From Tulasnella sp. 424 (lineage: Eukaryota; Basidiomycota; Agaricomycetes; Cantharellales; Tulasnellaceae), in NCBI GenBank assembly GCA_019633425.1, contig WSUB01000220.1, positions 1 to 57,973 of the forward strand: a DNA stretch of 57,973 bases, written 5' to 3'. Below the pieces are notes generated by a model that saw only the letters and a list, made by a program, of their open reading frames with translations, was not told the DNA's origin and made no database searches. Made by a program: the position numbers and the translations under genes. The number at the start of each line of letters is the position of its first letter. Within the stretch, counting starts at the first letter, position 1. Below are positions 35,830 to 48,189 of the stretch, one piece after another.

Positions 35830-38800
35830 TCAAATTGCTTGGATCTCTTGGTCGTCGCCGCCACCCCCTTCGATTCCACTGTCCACCGAGGCGTCTTCAT
35901 CCTCCTCACACTCACTCGCATCCGCTTGCATGCGATGAGCAGGTTCAGGTTCGCCGGCGTTTTCCCCGAACAGTTCAGGAACCGCAGTTCCTGGCGATCC
36001 TGAGGGCCCGGCTTGTCCGTCGGCAGCTGGAATGGGAGGAGGGTCCGCTGGATCTCCCTAGAACGGGGAAACGACATGTTAGCGGTTCTCTCAACGTATC
36101 AAGGACTCAAAGTGCCTACATCAGCCTTTGGAGCAACTTTGATTTTTAACATGGCGGACTCGATGGGATCAAAATGGGGCTTTACCCGAAGATAGGCGTC
36201 TCTGGTTCGTTTAGACGAGTCGGGTCCCTTGATCGTTTCACGGATCCGATCTCGTATTTCTAACCAGATTGGCAACACAGACTCGTCGCACCGGGAAATT
36301 ATGAAATCAGCTGTAAATCGTGGCAAATATTGCTCAAGTTGGTCTAGAACGCTCTCAATTGCGTCACTAAAAGCAAACAAAGTTACAGCGGCGAAGAAAG
36401 TTAAATCTCGAATAGTATATACTTACGAGAATTCCGAGGAGTTAGAATGTTCTTTGATAGCTTGAAGACATTGAGAAAGGATCCTTGTGGACCCGAGGCA
36501 GTTATCCTGGATATGCCAACTATCTCGCCCAGCGTACGTGCCTTCAACCTCGTGGAGTGCGCAAAGCCAGTCAAAGCAACTTGTTATAACAAACTCCCAG
36601 CCGTCACGATATCGGGTCTTGGTTGAAATGAACAATGCCTGTTCTAGAAGCCACACATCTATGTGATCGCGGCGTCGGGGTGACTGGGAAGTGTACGTGC
36701 CAAACGCTTTTTTTATGAGGCCAAAGACAGTGTCCTGAGGGCTAAGGAAGCAGACGATCAAGACTAGGAGAGAAAAATAGGGGGAAAAGCTGCTTACTGT
36801 TCCAACCCTCCTTTAGGCACCAACGGCTTCTCCAAACCAACTAGACCAACTAATTCCTTGACCACTTTCACCCGCTGTTGCGCATGCTCCTCCTGCGTCT
36901 GCTCCTCCACCTCCTCCGCCTCCAGCGCCTGCACCTCCAGCTCCTGCGCCTCTAGCTCCAGCTCCTCCAGCTCCTGCGCTTCCTGCTCCTGTGCCTCCTG
37001 CTCCCGCGCCGCTGCCCGCCCCGCCAGCGCCGCCGCACGCCCCGCCAGCGCCGCCGCACGCTCCGCCAGCGCCGCCGCACGCCTCGCCGCGGCCAGTGCT
37101 GCTCCCGTCGTCGGCCCCGCCGGGTCCCGCTGGCTCATTGCCCGCTGCCCCAGCGTCACCGCCCGCCACGCCCGCTGCCTCAGCGCCGCCGCCCGCCACG
37201 CCCGCTGCCGCACCCGCTCCGCCCGCACCTGCACCTGCTCCGCCTGCACCTGCACCCGCTTCGCCCGCACCTGCACCCATTCCGCCCGCACCTGCACCCA
37301 CTCCAATCCCCGCTTCTGGTCCGAAACTCTTCGTGTCAATGTTTTCATTGGAGTCACAATCCCCATGTTTAGCATTTGTACTCCCCATGCCACAACGCAT
37401 ATAACGTGCGGTTTGAAGTCACCCGGGATCGAGTGATTGGCTATGATATGGTTCAATCGTGTTTCAAACAGCCCGCTTCCCCAGTCCTTCTCATCCAGGG
37501 TAACCCTCAGGATCTGACAGTAATAGAGGAGCCAAATAGAATCGTTCCAGTGGGTGCCAAGTAATTCAACACCCATAAAAATGCACTCATCAATGATGTT
37601 GACATTCTGCTTGAGAAGATCGAGGCTTATGGGGTGCTGACCACTGGGCGAGAATGCTTCCGAGTATTGTTGGCGGTAGCGGGGCTCGACAAGTAGTTCC
37701 GCAGACTCGCCGATGAAAATAAGCTGGAGGAAAGCTCGAGAAAACGCCCCAGCCAGCACTTTGGGGGAGCCTGAGCTGTGTCTACCACCATCCCACAGTT
37801 CCATCAGACGCTCATACACAGTTTCGTCACATAGGAAGCATTGAATGGACTCCTTTGAAGTCATCCTGTGAAGGTTAACAGCTGTATAAATGAGAGCATT
37901 GAAGTCCTCGGAAGTGCAGAGCACTCGTTTCGCCGCAATAGCCTCGAGCTGGGCTATATTTTCCCCAGATCGATCCAAGGCCCGATTGACAATTCGAGCT
38001 ACCCCATCCCAAACTCCCTTTGCAATGTGAACTACCGTACCCCAAGCCTCCTTCCGTGAGGGTAGAAAGATCGGGCTACATTGAGCGATCTTTTGTGGGA
38101 AGTTGGTAAGAAACCTTTTCCCATTGTTGGCGAGTCTTCTGGCCGCAATACTGGGATATAACGGAAAGCAGATCAAATATAAGTCACCGACAGGAGTGGC
38201 GTTGAAATACATTGCGCTGACCTGTGCCACATAACCAAATTACCGAGTACCTGCAGGAGATGGGACAAAGGACTTTTGAAGGGACACCACCGATCCCAGG
38301 CCCCGACAATTCCCATCACCAGCAAGACTGCTCCAGCAGTTGTCATTGGACCCATAATCACATAGCACATCGTCTTGCTCAATGTTCTCAGGTATGCGAC
38401 AAACCCAATGCAGAAGATGATGAGCGCCAATTGCAGCAATCCAGGTAAGAAATCATCAAGGATAGCCTCAAGGCGCCAGCGCTTAGCTCCAAGATATCGT
38501 CGGAGCTGCTCCCACCGTTGGTACTCTGCACCGCCACCGCTACGCTTGCGGTAGTACACAAGCCACTGCTGACCGAGGACAGCAAGGAAAGCAGAGATAA
38601 TCGCAAGCGTCAGGCTCAAGGAGAATAGTACATTGACTGGAAAAATTCCAGGAGAGGGAGCAAATGTGGCCGAGGGGAGATCCTCGGCGCTCCGAATTGT
38701 GTTATTGCCGCCGGTCACAAGCTGGAGAAGAAGAGAATTAGTGTCGTCGGCCGGGTCGGCGCTCATCGCTGGAAGTGTGAGCGCCAAGAATGCAGAATTG

Positions 38801-39044
38801 ACGCCAGCGAAGAGACCGGCCTAGCACATTGGATATGTCAGTGATGCGGAAGTATGAAGGCTGCTGTGCGACGAACAAAGATCAAAATACCGTCGAGCTG
38901 CGCTTTAAGGCTCTTCACCATGTCCTCGTCGAGTTCATCTGCTAGCGCATCGTAATACCTGTAAAAATGTCCGCCGTCATCCCCGAACTTATTCGGTGGT
39001 TCGGGGATGGTCTCCAGCTTTGGTTCGGACCGAGGGACGTTCAT
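35830..39044 (-). CDS. DUF6535 membrane protein, paralog D, 969 aa
   Basis: Exons 39044-38877, 38820-38222, 38150-36798, 36741-36427, 36366-36120 and 36057-35830 sum to 970 codons with stop. The DUF6535 four-helix domain and middle domain are conserved. The cassette (about residues 530-682) has Trp/Val/Gln/Arg repeats (VQVRAEWVQVRAKRVQVQAE), then Ala/Arg heptad-like repeats encoded by a 21-bp minisatellite, then Glu/Gln/Leu repeats, all likely helical. Exon 6 shares a 4-nt insertion with gene A, so the conserved C terminus is lost and the protein ends QEIQAI. Exons 4-5 are closest to E (KEHSNSSEFS). Exon 1 has MNVPRSEPKLETIPEPPNKF. Function unknown. Confidence 0.86.
36870..37325 (-). repeat. 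Exon 3 variable cassette, gene D (21-bp minisatellites)
   Basis: At 37010-37095 a 21-bp unit (CGCCAGCGCCGCCGCACGCC-like) is repeated about four times, giving RAAALAG heptads on the minus strand. At 37205-37305 a second 21-bp-type repeat (CCCGCACCTGCACC core) encodes the QVRAERV repeats. Unit lengths divisible by three allow copy number to change without breaking the frame. Confidence 0.78.
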
Positions 39045-39289
39045 CGACGTCTATGAGGGTAGAATGGCTCTGGGAGGATGGATGTTGGGCGGTTCAAAAC
39101 GCAACGGGTCGGCGTGTGGCTCACTCCGTTCTTTCGGGGGCTTGAAACGAGGTGGACGGGCAGTGGCTTCGGATGAACGTCGGACCAGTTCTCCGCTCTA
39201 CCTCCGAAGCTGGGAAACCCCGGTCGCAAGTACTGCAAATGGGATGGATTTGACAAATGAGAAAACTTTGGGTGTAGGTTCGAGACGAT

Positions 39290-40580
39290 CGTCCATGTAG
39301 GCTAAGGGTCTACATCTGACGCGACAAGTAACGGGTAAGCTTGCTACGAAACTCCACCGAAAGCGGAGTCCGGCCCGGAGGTCTTCTCATCGGGGTCGAG
39401 AGTGGGGATTAGGGCACTTCTATTGCTACCTATCTAGGTGAGCGATCGGACAGATGGAGCCTTGTGGAGCAAGGAGACTCAGCCGTTTCATGCGGGCAGT
39501 CTCGGCGAGGCGGATCATAGGCCGGTGTGTGTTCATCTGTCTTGGCAAGACGAGCAGAGCCAAGTGACTTACTTGAGCATCCTCCTTCTCATATAATCTG
39601 CTGTAACTGGGCTGATCTAACGTCACACGGACCCAACAAACACTTTTAACGCGTGTGGGTTGTAAGGCGAAAGTACATGGGCAAGGGGAAGAGGGATGAG
39701 TGATTGCAATACATCACTGCGCGAAGACGAAGCTTTGTGTTTGATCGTTGATATTGCCTAGAGCATTGGAATGCCCCATTCCTCCTCTTGGCTAAGACAA
39801 AGTTGGTCATATGTGACAAGTAACGGATCTGGCATTCTACGAAAGGAGGCTTGTGAGCCAGTAGTGCAATTACATCAAGGGAGTGGCCAACCGAATGGCC
39901 GAGAGTATATATAGTACGTCAGGAATTTAGTATCCTAGGTCAAGTGGAAAGGCCCATCAAAGCACTCACCGAGAGTGGTAGCAAGAAGAAATAGAACGCG
40001 ACTCGAGGACTCGCTCGAAAATTTTCTCCGGTTCGGCCGTGGAGAGAGAGTATATACATATATATACACAGTGTGGAGCGAGGCATGGCTGCCGAAAAAC
40101 TACTTCGTATCGTTGGGTCGACCGCCCGGATATGGCGTCGGCAACGGCGAGAACGCTAAGTAGCCTTGGTCTCAACTGCGAGCAGTACATGCGATTCACG
40201 AGTTTGAGATACGGGTGTCGAAGGGAGAGAGACCTGAGCGAGAACCAGTCAGCTAAAAATGCCAGCGACGGCGGACTCACGGACACCCCGACCTTACACT
40301 CCGGATGTAAGACGAAGCTGCAGGAATTGTTCTATAGATCGCGTCCACTTCGTTATGGTCTTCTGGATGCACGGGGTAAAATGAGAGGTGGGTTGTCGCG
40401 ATGGGGCTATGTACGTACATGTCAAGCGTGCGGTTGGTGTCCACCAAGAGTCTTGAAACCCGATGAACGGTCGTACAGTGCGGTGGAACATTGGACAGAA
40501 AGGACAGTTTGGATTGACGCGATGATGTTTGGTTGGAAAGCGGACAATAATGCGCCACGTGCAGTAGAACGCCCGGAGTG
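39290..40580 (-). pseudogene. R relic with internal deletion, D-E interval
   Basis: It has the inner and outer ends of the R relic, but the middle is missing. The sequence passes directly from GTACGTCAGGAATTT (39916-39930) to AGTATCCTAGGTCAAGTGG, which in the B-C copy are about 1.4 kb apart (19290 and 20684). Short TATA-rich runs sit at 39905 and 40050-40070. Confidence 0.45.
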
Positions 40581-40960
40581 GGAACATCGTTCAGACTCCG
40601 CCCAAAGCTTGGCGGACCACAGCTCAGCTTCACCAAGCCTTCACTGAACCACACTGTCGCTTCGATGGACCTCAGCCGCACCTCTCAGAACTTTCTCGTA
40701 CCTTCACCGACACCCGAGCAGACTTCACCATATCCCTACCTACACCCTCGGCAGGACCCCACTGGGGGTTATTGAACCTCCACTGCAGCCCTACTGATGG
40801 CCTGTTGGAGTACTAAGGAGGTGTAGTAAAGTGTTGGACCGACATGTAGCAATAACTTCGTTATTAATTCCTTTAATGTTCTCGCTCATCCTCGCAGCCA
40901 TGAACTCCCTTTTTGAACACCCCCCTCCCCTACCACAACGGTTTTATGGAGCCCTACTTT
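40581..40960. other. Unique segment with no recognised gene
   Basis: Not repeated elsewhere in the window. A 65-codon plus frame (40578-40775) ending in YPYLHPRQDPTGGY is rich in Pro, Ser and Thr but matches nothing I recognise. The segment might be the end of a degraded retroelement, but no LTR, primer-binding site or reverse-transcriptase motif is visible. Confidence 0.3.
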
Positions 40961-41165
40961 GTATGTAGTATCATATTCTTTCTTGAATTGTGCAATTCGG
41001 TGGTGTGGTTGGCTATCAGCAGCTGGTGCAAATGCGACCCCAGGGGGGACTCAAGGACTCTGAATGCCGTTCCCGCTAGGTCGCATTTGCACCGACTACC
41101 GATAGCTAACCACACCACCAAATTTCTGCATTCAGAGATTCAGAGAGAAATATGATATTACATAC
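40961..41165. mobile_element. Fold-back (MITE-like) element
   Basis: A long imperfect inverted repeat. The left arm GTATGTAGTATCATATTC through GGTGGTGTGGTTGGCTATC is mirrored by GATAGCTAACCACACCACC through AATATGATATTACATAC. A further pair, TGGTGCAAATGCGACC and GGTCGCATTTGCACC, lies nearer the loop. There is no ORF. It could form a hairpin about 100 bp long and is probably a non-autonomous transposable element. No clear target duplication is seen. Confidence 0.7.
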
Positions 41166-41312
41166 ATGTGCAATTTGGTGGGGTGATTGGCTTTCGGCAT
41201 TTGGTCCGAATGCGACCCCAGGGGGAACTCGACGACTCTGAATGCAGTTGCCCCTGAGGTCGCATTTGCACCAACTGCCGATAGCTAACCACACCAACAA
41301 ATTCCACCATTC
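41166..41312. mobile_element. Second, partial fold-back copy in tandem
   Basis: Repeats the inner arms and loop of the adjacent fold-back element (CAATTTGGTGGGGTGATTGG ... AATGCGACCCCAGGGGGAAC ... GGTCGCATTTGCACCAACTG ... AGCTAACCACACCAAC) but lacks the outermost arm on the right. The two copies together form a head-to-tail pair. Confidence 0.65.
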
Positions 41313-41744
41313 GTCAGATATGTGGCTGAGTTTACGCATGCCCACAAATGTAAATTACCTGCACCTCGTCAACCCGAGTTTAAGTTAAAAATATGCTTTG
41401 GGGGCATGGAGGGAAATTGGGAGAACGGGGGAAGGTGGAACGCTTCGTATTCCTCAGTTTGTCTTGACGATGTCGAGCGGGACCATATAGGAATCAGTAC
41501 ACAAGCTCTTACTACAGTAATATGGTGCTTCAGGCGCCTATCTTTTGGGGCCTTCGATAGTCGCCAGATCCCAACTTTCGCCTGAAGAAGAATGCTATGT
41601 ACCCCACGGGCACATTTGGCGTGTCGCGCCGAGGCAAGTTGGACTGACGAGATAAAAGAATTCGAAATAATATGAAATTTGATGAACGAACGACAAAGAA
41701 AAGGGGAAAACAACGAGCAAAAGGTCGAGTGAGAAGTCAATTGT

Positions 41745-43110
41745 GCTCTTGCCATGTGCTTCAGCGGCGGCGATGTTGGAGTAGAAAACGGCTCCGGTTG
41801 TCCGTTGACGGTACTTGGTCATGTTGGTTGGTAGGGGTGTGAAAGGGTTGTCTATTCCACGGCAAGAGGTCGGGATTAGGAACTCGTTAGAGTAGAGCGG
41901 AGAGGAGCGGAGGGAGACGTACAGTAGACATTCTGACCACCAAGGTGGCTATTGGGATAAGAAACATCGTTCCACCGTGAGCGGGATATGACGACGAAGC
42001 AACAATTATTTCGACTTGCAGCAAAGCATAAGTGAAGTTGTTGTCGGCCATCTGGAGACCATAATCGACGCCACAAGAGCAGCTGCGAAACGAATATGAA
42101 GCGCAAATAAAACCCTAGAATTATCAGGAATAAATCTAACGCAAATGTAAGTGAATGTTGCAAGAAAAAGAAAACCGCAATTTCGTCTGGGACAGGGGAG
42201 GAAGAGGTAGCAATTACACACCGGGAAGCAGCCGTATTCGTTTCCATCATCATCATCGGATTGCCCCGCCGCAATGCTGATCTTCGCGGTAGAAGCGTAA
42301 GGGGTGACCACGTTTTTGAACCTTGTGGTGGATGAGGTTGTTGGGGAAGAAGTCTTGTGGGACCGACGGTGTCTGCTCCGGTCGCGTAGTTGTTGTTCGG
42401 GTACTGCATGACGTCGATGAAGGCGAGCAAATCTTCTGAAGTTGAGGTGGCCGTCGTTCTGGATTTTACGGAAAAGGAATAGGGAAGGAGGTTAACAAGT
42501 GGGAGAGGGCGGAGGGAGAAGGCAGTACGAACGAGAACCGTGTTTTCGTATCCCACATGCAACAGACACTTGGCCCCAGTAGGAACGGGGTCCGTGATGT
42601 GGAGCTTTTTGAACCATCTACGGCTGAACGGAAAGCGGAAATAATTAACATCATTCCTCCCTTTGCCGCTCTCGCGTGGACTCACTATTACCGTATCGCT
42701 GAAGAAATCCGCTTCACTCTAATCCGCCTGTTTCTTCAAACGAGGGCCCTACAAGTCCGGTTCGTTGGCCAGTTGCAAGCCCAACAAGGTTTTGCCCAAG
42801 ATCTGCTTCGCGTCCTGCACGACCAGGTCGGCATTGCCGTCCGAGTTGACGGCGAAGAAAGGATGCCGAAGAACCAGTTGGCCTTGACGAGCTTTGATAT
42901 CGAGACCATGGCATAGAAGAAGTCGAGCGTGAAGTGGACGTCGGACGGCTCCCTCTAGGGTACAGAGACGGCGTTAGGTGTTGTGAGGAGAGAACGAGAC
43001 GGGGGACGTACGGGGGAAGGATTGGTACCCTTGAAGTTGTCGATGGTTTTGCTTGATGTTGCTATCGACTGCTGGAGGGGTTTTGTCTCGAGTATTACCA
43101 TCAGAGCACC
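41745..43110 (-). pseudogene. GH79 pseudogene 2
   Basis: Broken copy of the GH79 gene with the same extent as pseudogene 1. The NEPDL motif is intact at the DNA level (no extra T) but the next codon is TAG, exactly as in pseudogene 1, where the intact gene has TAC (Tyr). Exons 1-4 and the C-terminal beta-domain exons are missing, and the deletion junction near 41745 (GTGCTC joined to TTGCC) is the same. The segment METNTA around the nucleophile Glu is still readable. It is not functional. Downstream of it (41313-41744) lies a conserved 3' flank of the GH79 block. Confidence 0.85.
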
Positions 43111-43205
43111 GGTAAAATTGACCGCCATCGTCCCCGAACTTGTCGGTGGCTCGGCCCCTTGGGGATCGCCTCCGGCTTTGGTTCGAGTTGAGGGATATTC
43201 ATGAG
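43111..43205 (-). pseudogene. DUF6535 exon-1 relic fused to GH79 pseudogene 2
   Basis: A frame-broken copy of DUF6535 exon 1 (remnant of FGDDGG, and EYPSTRTKAGGD from a shifted frame) followed upstream by the leader block at 43206-43330. The fusion point with GH79 sequence (GAGCACC then GGTAAAATTG) is the same as in the 23.7 kb relic. Confidence 0.65.
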
Positions 43206-43359
43206 GGGAGACTGGTTCTGGGTGGTGGATATTGGGTGGTTCAAAACGCAATCAGGTCGGGCGTGTGGCTTCATCTCGTTCTTTGGGGGCTTGAAGTGCG
43301 GTGTGTGGTCGGTGGCTTCGGATTGCCGAGCGCTCCGTTCTACCCCCGAACCCGAGAAA

Positions 43360-43750
43360 GGACCGCAGCTTCGATGGGCTTCCGTACACTACGAATGAGA
43401 CGAAACAGCCAGAATCGCTCGATTGGCCGAATGGACTTCGTTCAATTCTTCTGTAAGCACATGAGACTGAGGAAATGGAGAATGATAGTATGCTTACCAG
43501 AGGGGATGGATGTCGCGATCATTAGGCCGTGTCACACTTGGAGTCGTTCTCCACCCAAATATCTTCAGAGCCGATGATCAGTTGTACGGCGGAACACATC
43601 ATCTTTGCCTTCGTGAGGGACAGAAAGGATGGTTTAAATTGAGGCGACGATGGTTGGTTGAAAGGTCGGAGGGTGATTGGCTAATGTGCCAAACATGCCG
43701 TAATTGCCGAAACCATCCTGATGACATCACGCACACCCTTAATTAAGAAA
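43360..43750 (-). pseudogene. Outer part of an R relic
   Basis: Same truncated outer R-relic block as at 23940-24345, joined to the DUF6535 leader in the same way, ending at GATGACATCACGCACACCC near 43720-43740. Confidence 0.5.
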
Positions 43751-43769
43751 ACGGAACCAATACAGACAC

Positions 43770-44671
43770 CGTTCACAAGAGACGTTCAAAAGAGAAAGAC
43801 AGCACAAGAAACAACGACTTCGCAGCCGAGGCCGCCAGGTGCTAGTATTAGGACACGTTGCGTGACATGCCGCAAACGACCCTCCCGCCCGCGCCGCCTG
43901 TACTCCCACAACCTTTCGGATTCCTTTTGTCGCGCTTTGGATGGATCGAGGATGCGAGATTTGTTATATGGAAAGTAAGACACGTGCGTATACGGGGTTG
44001 TGCAGACGATACTCGCCCGGATAGGGGCTCACGGGTCAATGCACGGGTCAATCGGCGTTTACAGTGCAGGAACGTTTTAAGGACCTAGAAAGCCACGAAC
44101 GCCGCAAAAATTCGAGTCCCGTTCTGACCTTCCTGACCCGCGTTGGTCTCCAACTTCTTCGCGAAAGCTACCGCGAGTGAGACCACCGGGCCATCTGAAC
44201 CCACGCCTACGAGTTTAAGACAGGAACGCGACGAGGGAGATAGGCCACGAGAACGGCTAGACAACACGACCAATATTTACAGAGAAAACCAAAACAAAGC
44301 GAGAACAGAGGTAACAAATCTGAAGAGAAAATAAAAGAAAGAAAAGTGGTATCCGAATATTGGCCGGTCAAGTCCAGCAATAGGCCAAACCAGAAGTGCG
44401 TGTCCTGGCAGAATCCCCGGATCACCGCAGAAGAGAGACCGAGACGAGATGACAGAAACAACGGGAAACAATGAAGAGCAACTCAACAAAAAGAAAGAAC
44501 AGAAAGGAAAATGACCAAAAGAAGACCAAAGAAAGGACAGAGAATCGTAAGGAGAAAAGCAGAAAATCCGAGGACACAAAAGCATTTAACGAAAAAGGAA
44601 AATCAAAGAAGCATCTGATCACAAAGGGGGAAGCGAACGTTGAAGGAAATTTACCTGTCGCTTTTTCCTCT
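43770..44671 (-). other. Conserved 3' flank of gene E
   Basis: Closest to the flank of gene C. The TGTAAATA motif is at 44274-44281. Short frames are not conserved in phase between copies, so no gene is called. Confidence 0.55.
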
Positions 44672-47600
44672 TTAGAGACCGTTCTCTCGCTTTACTAATC
44701 GAGGGACGGGATCGTCGCGTGGATCGCCGCCGCCGCCGCCGCCACCCTCTTCGATTGGACCGTCCACCGCGAATGTCGCCGAGAGACTTTGATCTCCCCG
44801 ACACCCACTCGCATCCTCTTGCATCCGATGAGCAGGCTCAGCTTCGCCGGCGTTTTCCCCGAACAGTTCAGTAACCGCAGTTCCTGGTGATCCTGATAGC
44901 CCGGCGTGTCCGTCGGCGGCTGGGATGGGAGGAGGAGGGTCCGCTGGATCTCCCTAGAACGGGGAAACGATATGTTAGCAATCCTCTCAACGCATCAAGG
45001 ACCCAAAGTGCCTACATCAGCCTCTGAAGCAACTTTGATTTTTAACAGGGCGGACTCGATGGTATCAAAATAGGGCTTTACCCGGGCGTGCCTGATTAAG
45101 CCGCTTAACCCGAATAATGATGGCTCTGCCTCTATTGCTTCGCAGATCCGGTCTCGTATCTCCAACCAAATTGGTAGCACAGAATTATCGCACCGGGAAG
45201 CTATGAAATCAGTTGTAAATCGTGGCAAATATTGCTCAAGTCGGGATAGAACGCTTTTAATCGTGTCACTAAAAGAAAACAAAGTTACAGCGACGAAGAA
45301 AGTTAAATCTCGAATAGTGTGTACGTACGAGAATTCCGAGGAGTTAGAATGTTCTTTGATAGCTTGAAGACATTGAGAAAGGATCCTTGTGGACCCGAGG
45401 CAGTTATCCTGGATATGCCAACTATGTCGCCCAGCGCCCGTGCCTTCGACCTCGTGGAGTGAGCAAAGCAAGTCAAAGCAGCTTGTTACAACAAACTCCC
45501 AGCCGTCACGATATCGGTTCTTCGTTGAAATGACCAACGCCTGTTCCAGAAGCCATACATCTATGTGGTCACGGCAACGGGGTGACTGGGAAGTGTACGT
45601 GCCGAACGCTTCTCTTATGAGCCCAAAGACGGAGTCCTGAGGGCTACGGAAGCAAACGATCAAGACTAGGAGAGGAAAATGGGGGAGAACGCTGCTTACT
45701 GATCCGACACTCCTTTAGGCACCAACGGCTTCTCCCAACCAACTGAACCAACCAATTCCTTGACCGCTTTCACCGGATCTATTACCTGCCGCTCCACTTG
45801 CCGCTCCACTTGCTGTTCCACCACCCGCTCCGCCAGCCGCTCCAGCTGCTCCGCCAGCACCTGCTCCAGCCCCTGCTCCAGCCGCTGCTCCATCCCCTGC
45901 CCCAGCCGCAGCGCCTGCCCAAGCCGCGCCTGCGCCCGCTCCAGCCGCGCCCGCAGCCGCACTCGCTCCCGCTCCTGCACCCACTCGAATTCCCCCTTCT
46001 GATCCGAAGTTCTTAGTGTGAATGCTGCCGTTGGAGTCACAATCCCCATGTTTAACAATCGTACTCCCCATGCCACAAGGCATATGATATGCGGCTTGCA
46101 GTCATCCGGGATCGAGTATTTGTCTATGATATGACTCAACCAAGCTTCAAACAGCCCGCTTCTGCAGTCCTTCTCATCTAGGGTGACCTTCAGGATCTGA
46201 CAGTAATAGAGGAGCCAAATGAAATCCTTCCAGTGGGTGTGAAGGAATTCAGCACCCATATCAATGCTTTCATCAAGGATTTTGACGTTCTCCATGAGAA
46301 GATTGAGGCTCGTGGGGTCCCGATGATTGGCCAATAACGCTTCCGAGTATTGTTGACGGTAGCGGGGCTCAATAAGTAGTTCGGCAGATTCTCCCATGAA
46401 AATAAGTTGGAGGAATGCTCGAGAAAATGCCCCAGCTAGCACTTTGGGGAAGCCTGAGCTGTGTCTACCACCCTCCCATAGTTCCTTCAGACGCTCGTAC
46501 ACAGTTTCGTCCCCAAGGAAGTAATGAATGGACTCCTTTGAAGTCATCCCATGAAGGTTGACGGCTGTATAAACGAGAGCATTGAAGTCCTCGGAAGTGC
46601 AGAGCACCCGCTTCGCAGCAATAACCTCTAGATGAGCGATATTTTCCCCAGATCGATCCAAGGCCCGATTGGCAACATGGACTACCGGACCCCAAACTTC
46701 CCTGACGCTGCGAACTACCCAACCCCAAACTGTCTTGACGGTGTGAACTGCCGGACTCAAAACCCGCGTGATGCTGCGAATTACTGGTCCCCAAACTTCC
46801 TTCCATGCCGGGGGGAAGGTTGGGCTACGTTGAGCCATCTTCTGGGGGAAGTTGGCAAGAACCGTCTTCCCATTGTTGGCAAGTTTTCTGGCCGCAATAC
46901 TGATGTATAACGGAAAGCAGATCAAATGTTAGTCACCCACAGGAGTGGCATTGAAAGATATTTTACCGACCTGAGCCACTTAATCAAGTTACCGAGTACC
47001 TGCAGGAGATGAGACAGAGGACTTTTGAAAGGACACCACCGATCCCAGGCCCCCACGATTCCCATCAGAAGCAAGACTGCCACGGCAATTGTCATTGGAC
47101 CCATGATCACATAGCACATCGTCTTGCTCAATGTTCTCAGGTATGCGACGAAACCAACGCAGAAGATGACAAGCGCCAATTGCAGCAATCCAGGTAAGAC
47201 ATCATCAAGTATTGCCTCAAGGCGCCAGCGCTTGGCTCCGAGATATCGTCGCAGCTGCTCCCACCGTTGGTGCTCTGCGCCACCACCGCTACGCTTGCGG
47301 TAGTATACAAGCCACTGCTGACCAAGGACAGCAAGGAATGCAGAGAGGAGTGCGAGCGTCAGGCTCAAGGAGAACAGTACATTGACCGGGAAAATGCCAG
47401 GAGAGGGTGCGAATGTAGCCGAGGGCAGATCCTCGGCGCTCCGAATTGTGCTATTGCCACCAGTCACAAGTTGGAGAAGTAGAGCATTAGTGTCGTCGGC
47501 CGGGTCGGCGCTCATTGCTGGAAGTGTGAGCGCCAAGAATGCAGAATTGACGCCGGCGAAGAGACCGGCCTAGCATAATTGGATGTGTCAGTGATGCGGC

Positions 47601-47793
47601 GGTATGAGGCTGCGGTACGACGAACAAAGATCAAAATACCGTCGAGCTGGGCTTTAAGGCTCTTCACCATGTCCTCGTCGAGTTCATCCGCTAGCGCATC
47701 GTAATACCTGTAAAAATGTCCGCCGTCATCCCCGAACTTTTTCGGTAGTTCGGGGATGGTCGTCAGCTTTGGTTCGAAACGAGGGACGTTCAT
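44672..47793 (-). CDS. DUF6535 membrane protein, paralog E, 938 aa
   Basis: Exons 47793-47626, 47569-46971, 46899-45700, 45643-45329, 45268-45016 and 44953-44672 sum to 939 codons with stop. The N-terminal DUF6535 domain is close to B. A segment after exon 3 starts contains repeats of VV(R/H)xV(x)xVWG type (GPVIRSITRVLSPAVHTVKT) that are longer than in other copies. The cassette (about residues 555-630) is Gln/Glu/Arg/Leu repeats (EQRLEQGLEQVLAEQLERL). The tail follows the C pattern (GGGGGGDPRDDPVPRLV) but a TAA replaces the Trp codon found in C, so the last 23 or so residues, including the conserved FPLRDQMLL end, are lost. Function unknown. Confidence 0.86.
45775..46000 (-). repeat. Exon 3 variable cassette, gene E (Gln/Glu/Arg repeats)
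   Basis: Degenerate GC-rich repeats on the plus strand (CAGCCCCTGCTCCAGCCGC-like) encode RLEQGLEQ and RQVERQVERQV repeats. These give a short predicted coiled coil, different from B and D. Confidence 0.72.
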
Positions 47794-48189
47794 CGACCTC
47801 TAGGAGGGGAGACTGGGCTCTGGGAGGGTGGATATTGGGTTGTTCAAAACGCAACGGTTCGCACATGGCCGAATCCAACAAATATAACGGGGGGAAAGGA
47901 AGGGAGAGAAAATTACCCCCCCTGTGCGCTTTCCTCCTGAACAAAGGGGTATCCACGGAGCGGGAGCATTTCACCTTAGTTTCCCACCTCCCATTATGAT
48001 GGTTTTGGCCATGTTTCGGCGTGTGGCTTACCTAGTTCTTTCGGGGCTTGAAATGTGGGGGCGGCGGTAATCTAATGAAATGCGGCGGTGGGCGGGCAGT
48101 GGCACGAGTTCTCCGTTCTACCTCCGAACCTGAGAAAACCCGGTCGCAAGTTCTGCAAATGTGATGGACTTGACAAATGAGAATTTTTT

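Noticed and set aside
40578..40960. Possible solo LTR or retrotransposon end
   Set aside because: No terminal TG...CA repeat, primer-binding site, target duplication or polymerase motif was found.
41001..41310. Inverted repeats considered as a CRISPR-like or terminator structure
   Set aside because: There are only two units, they are long fold-backs and the genome is eukaryotic; a MITE-like element explains them better.
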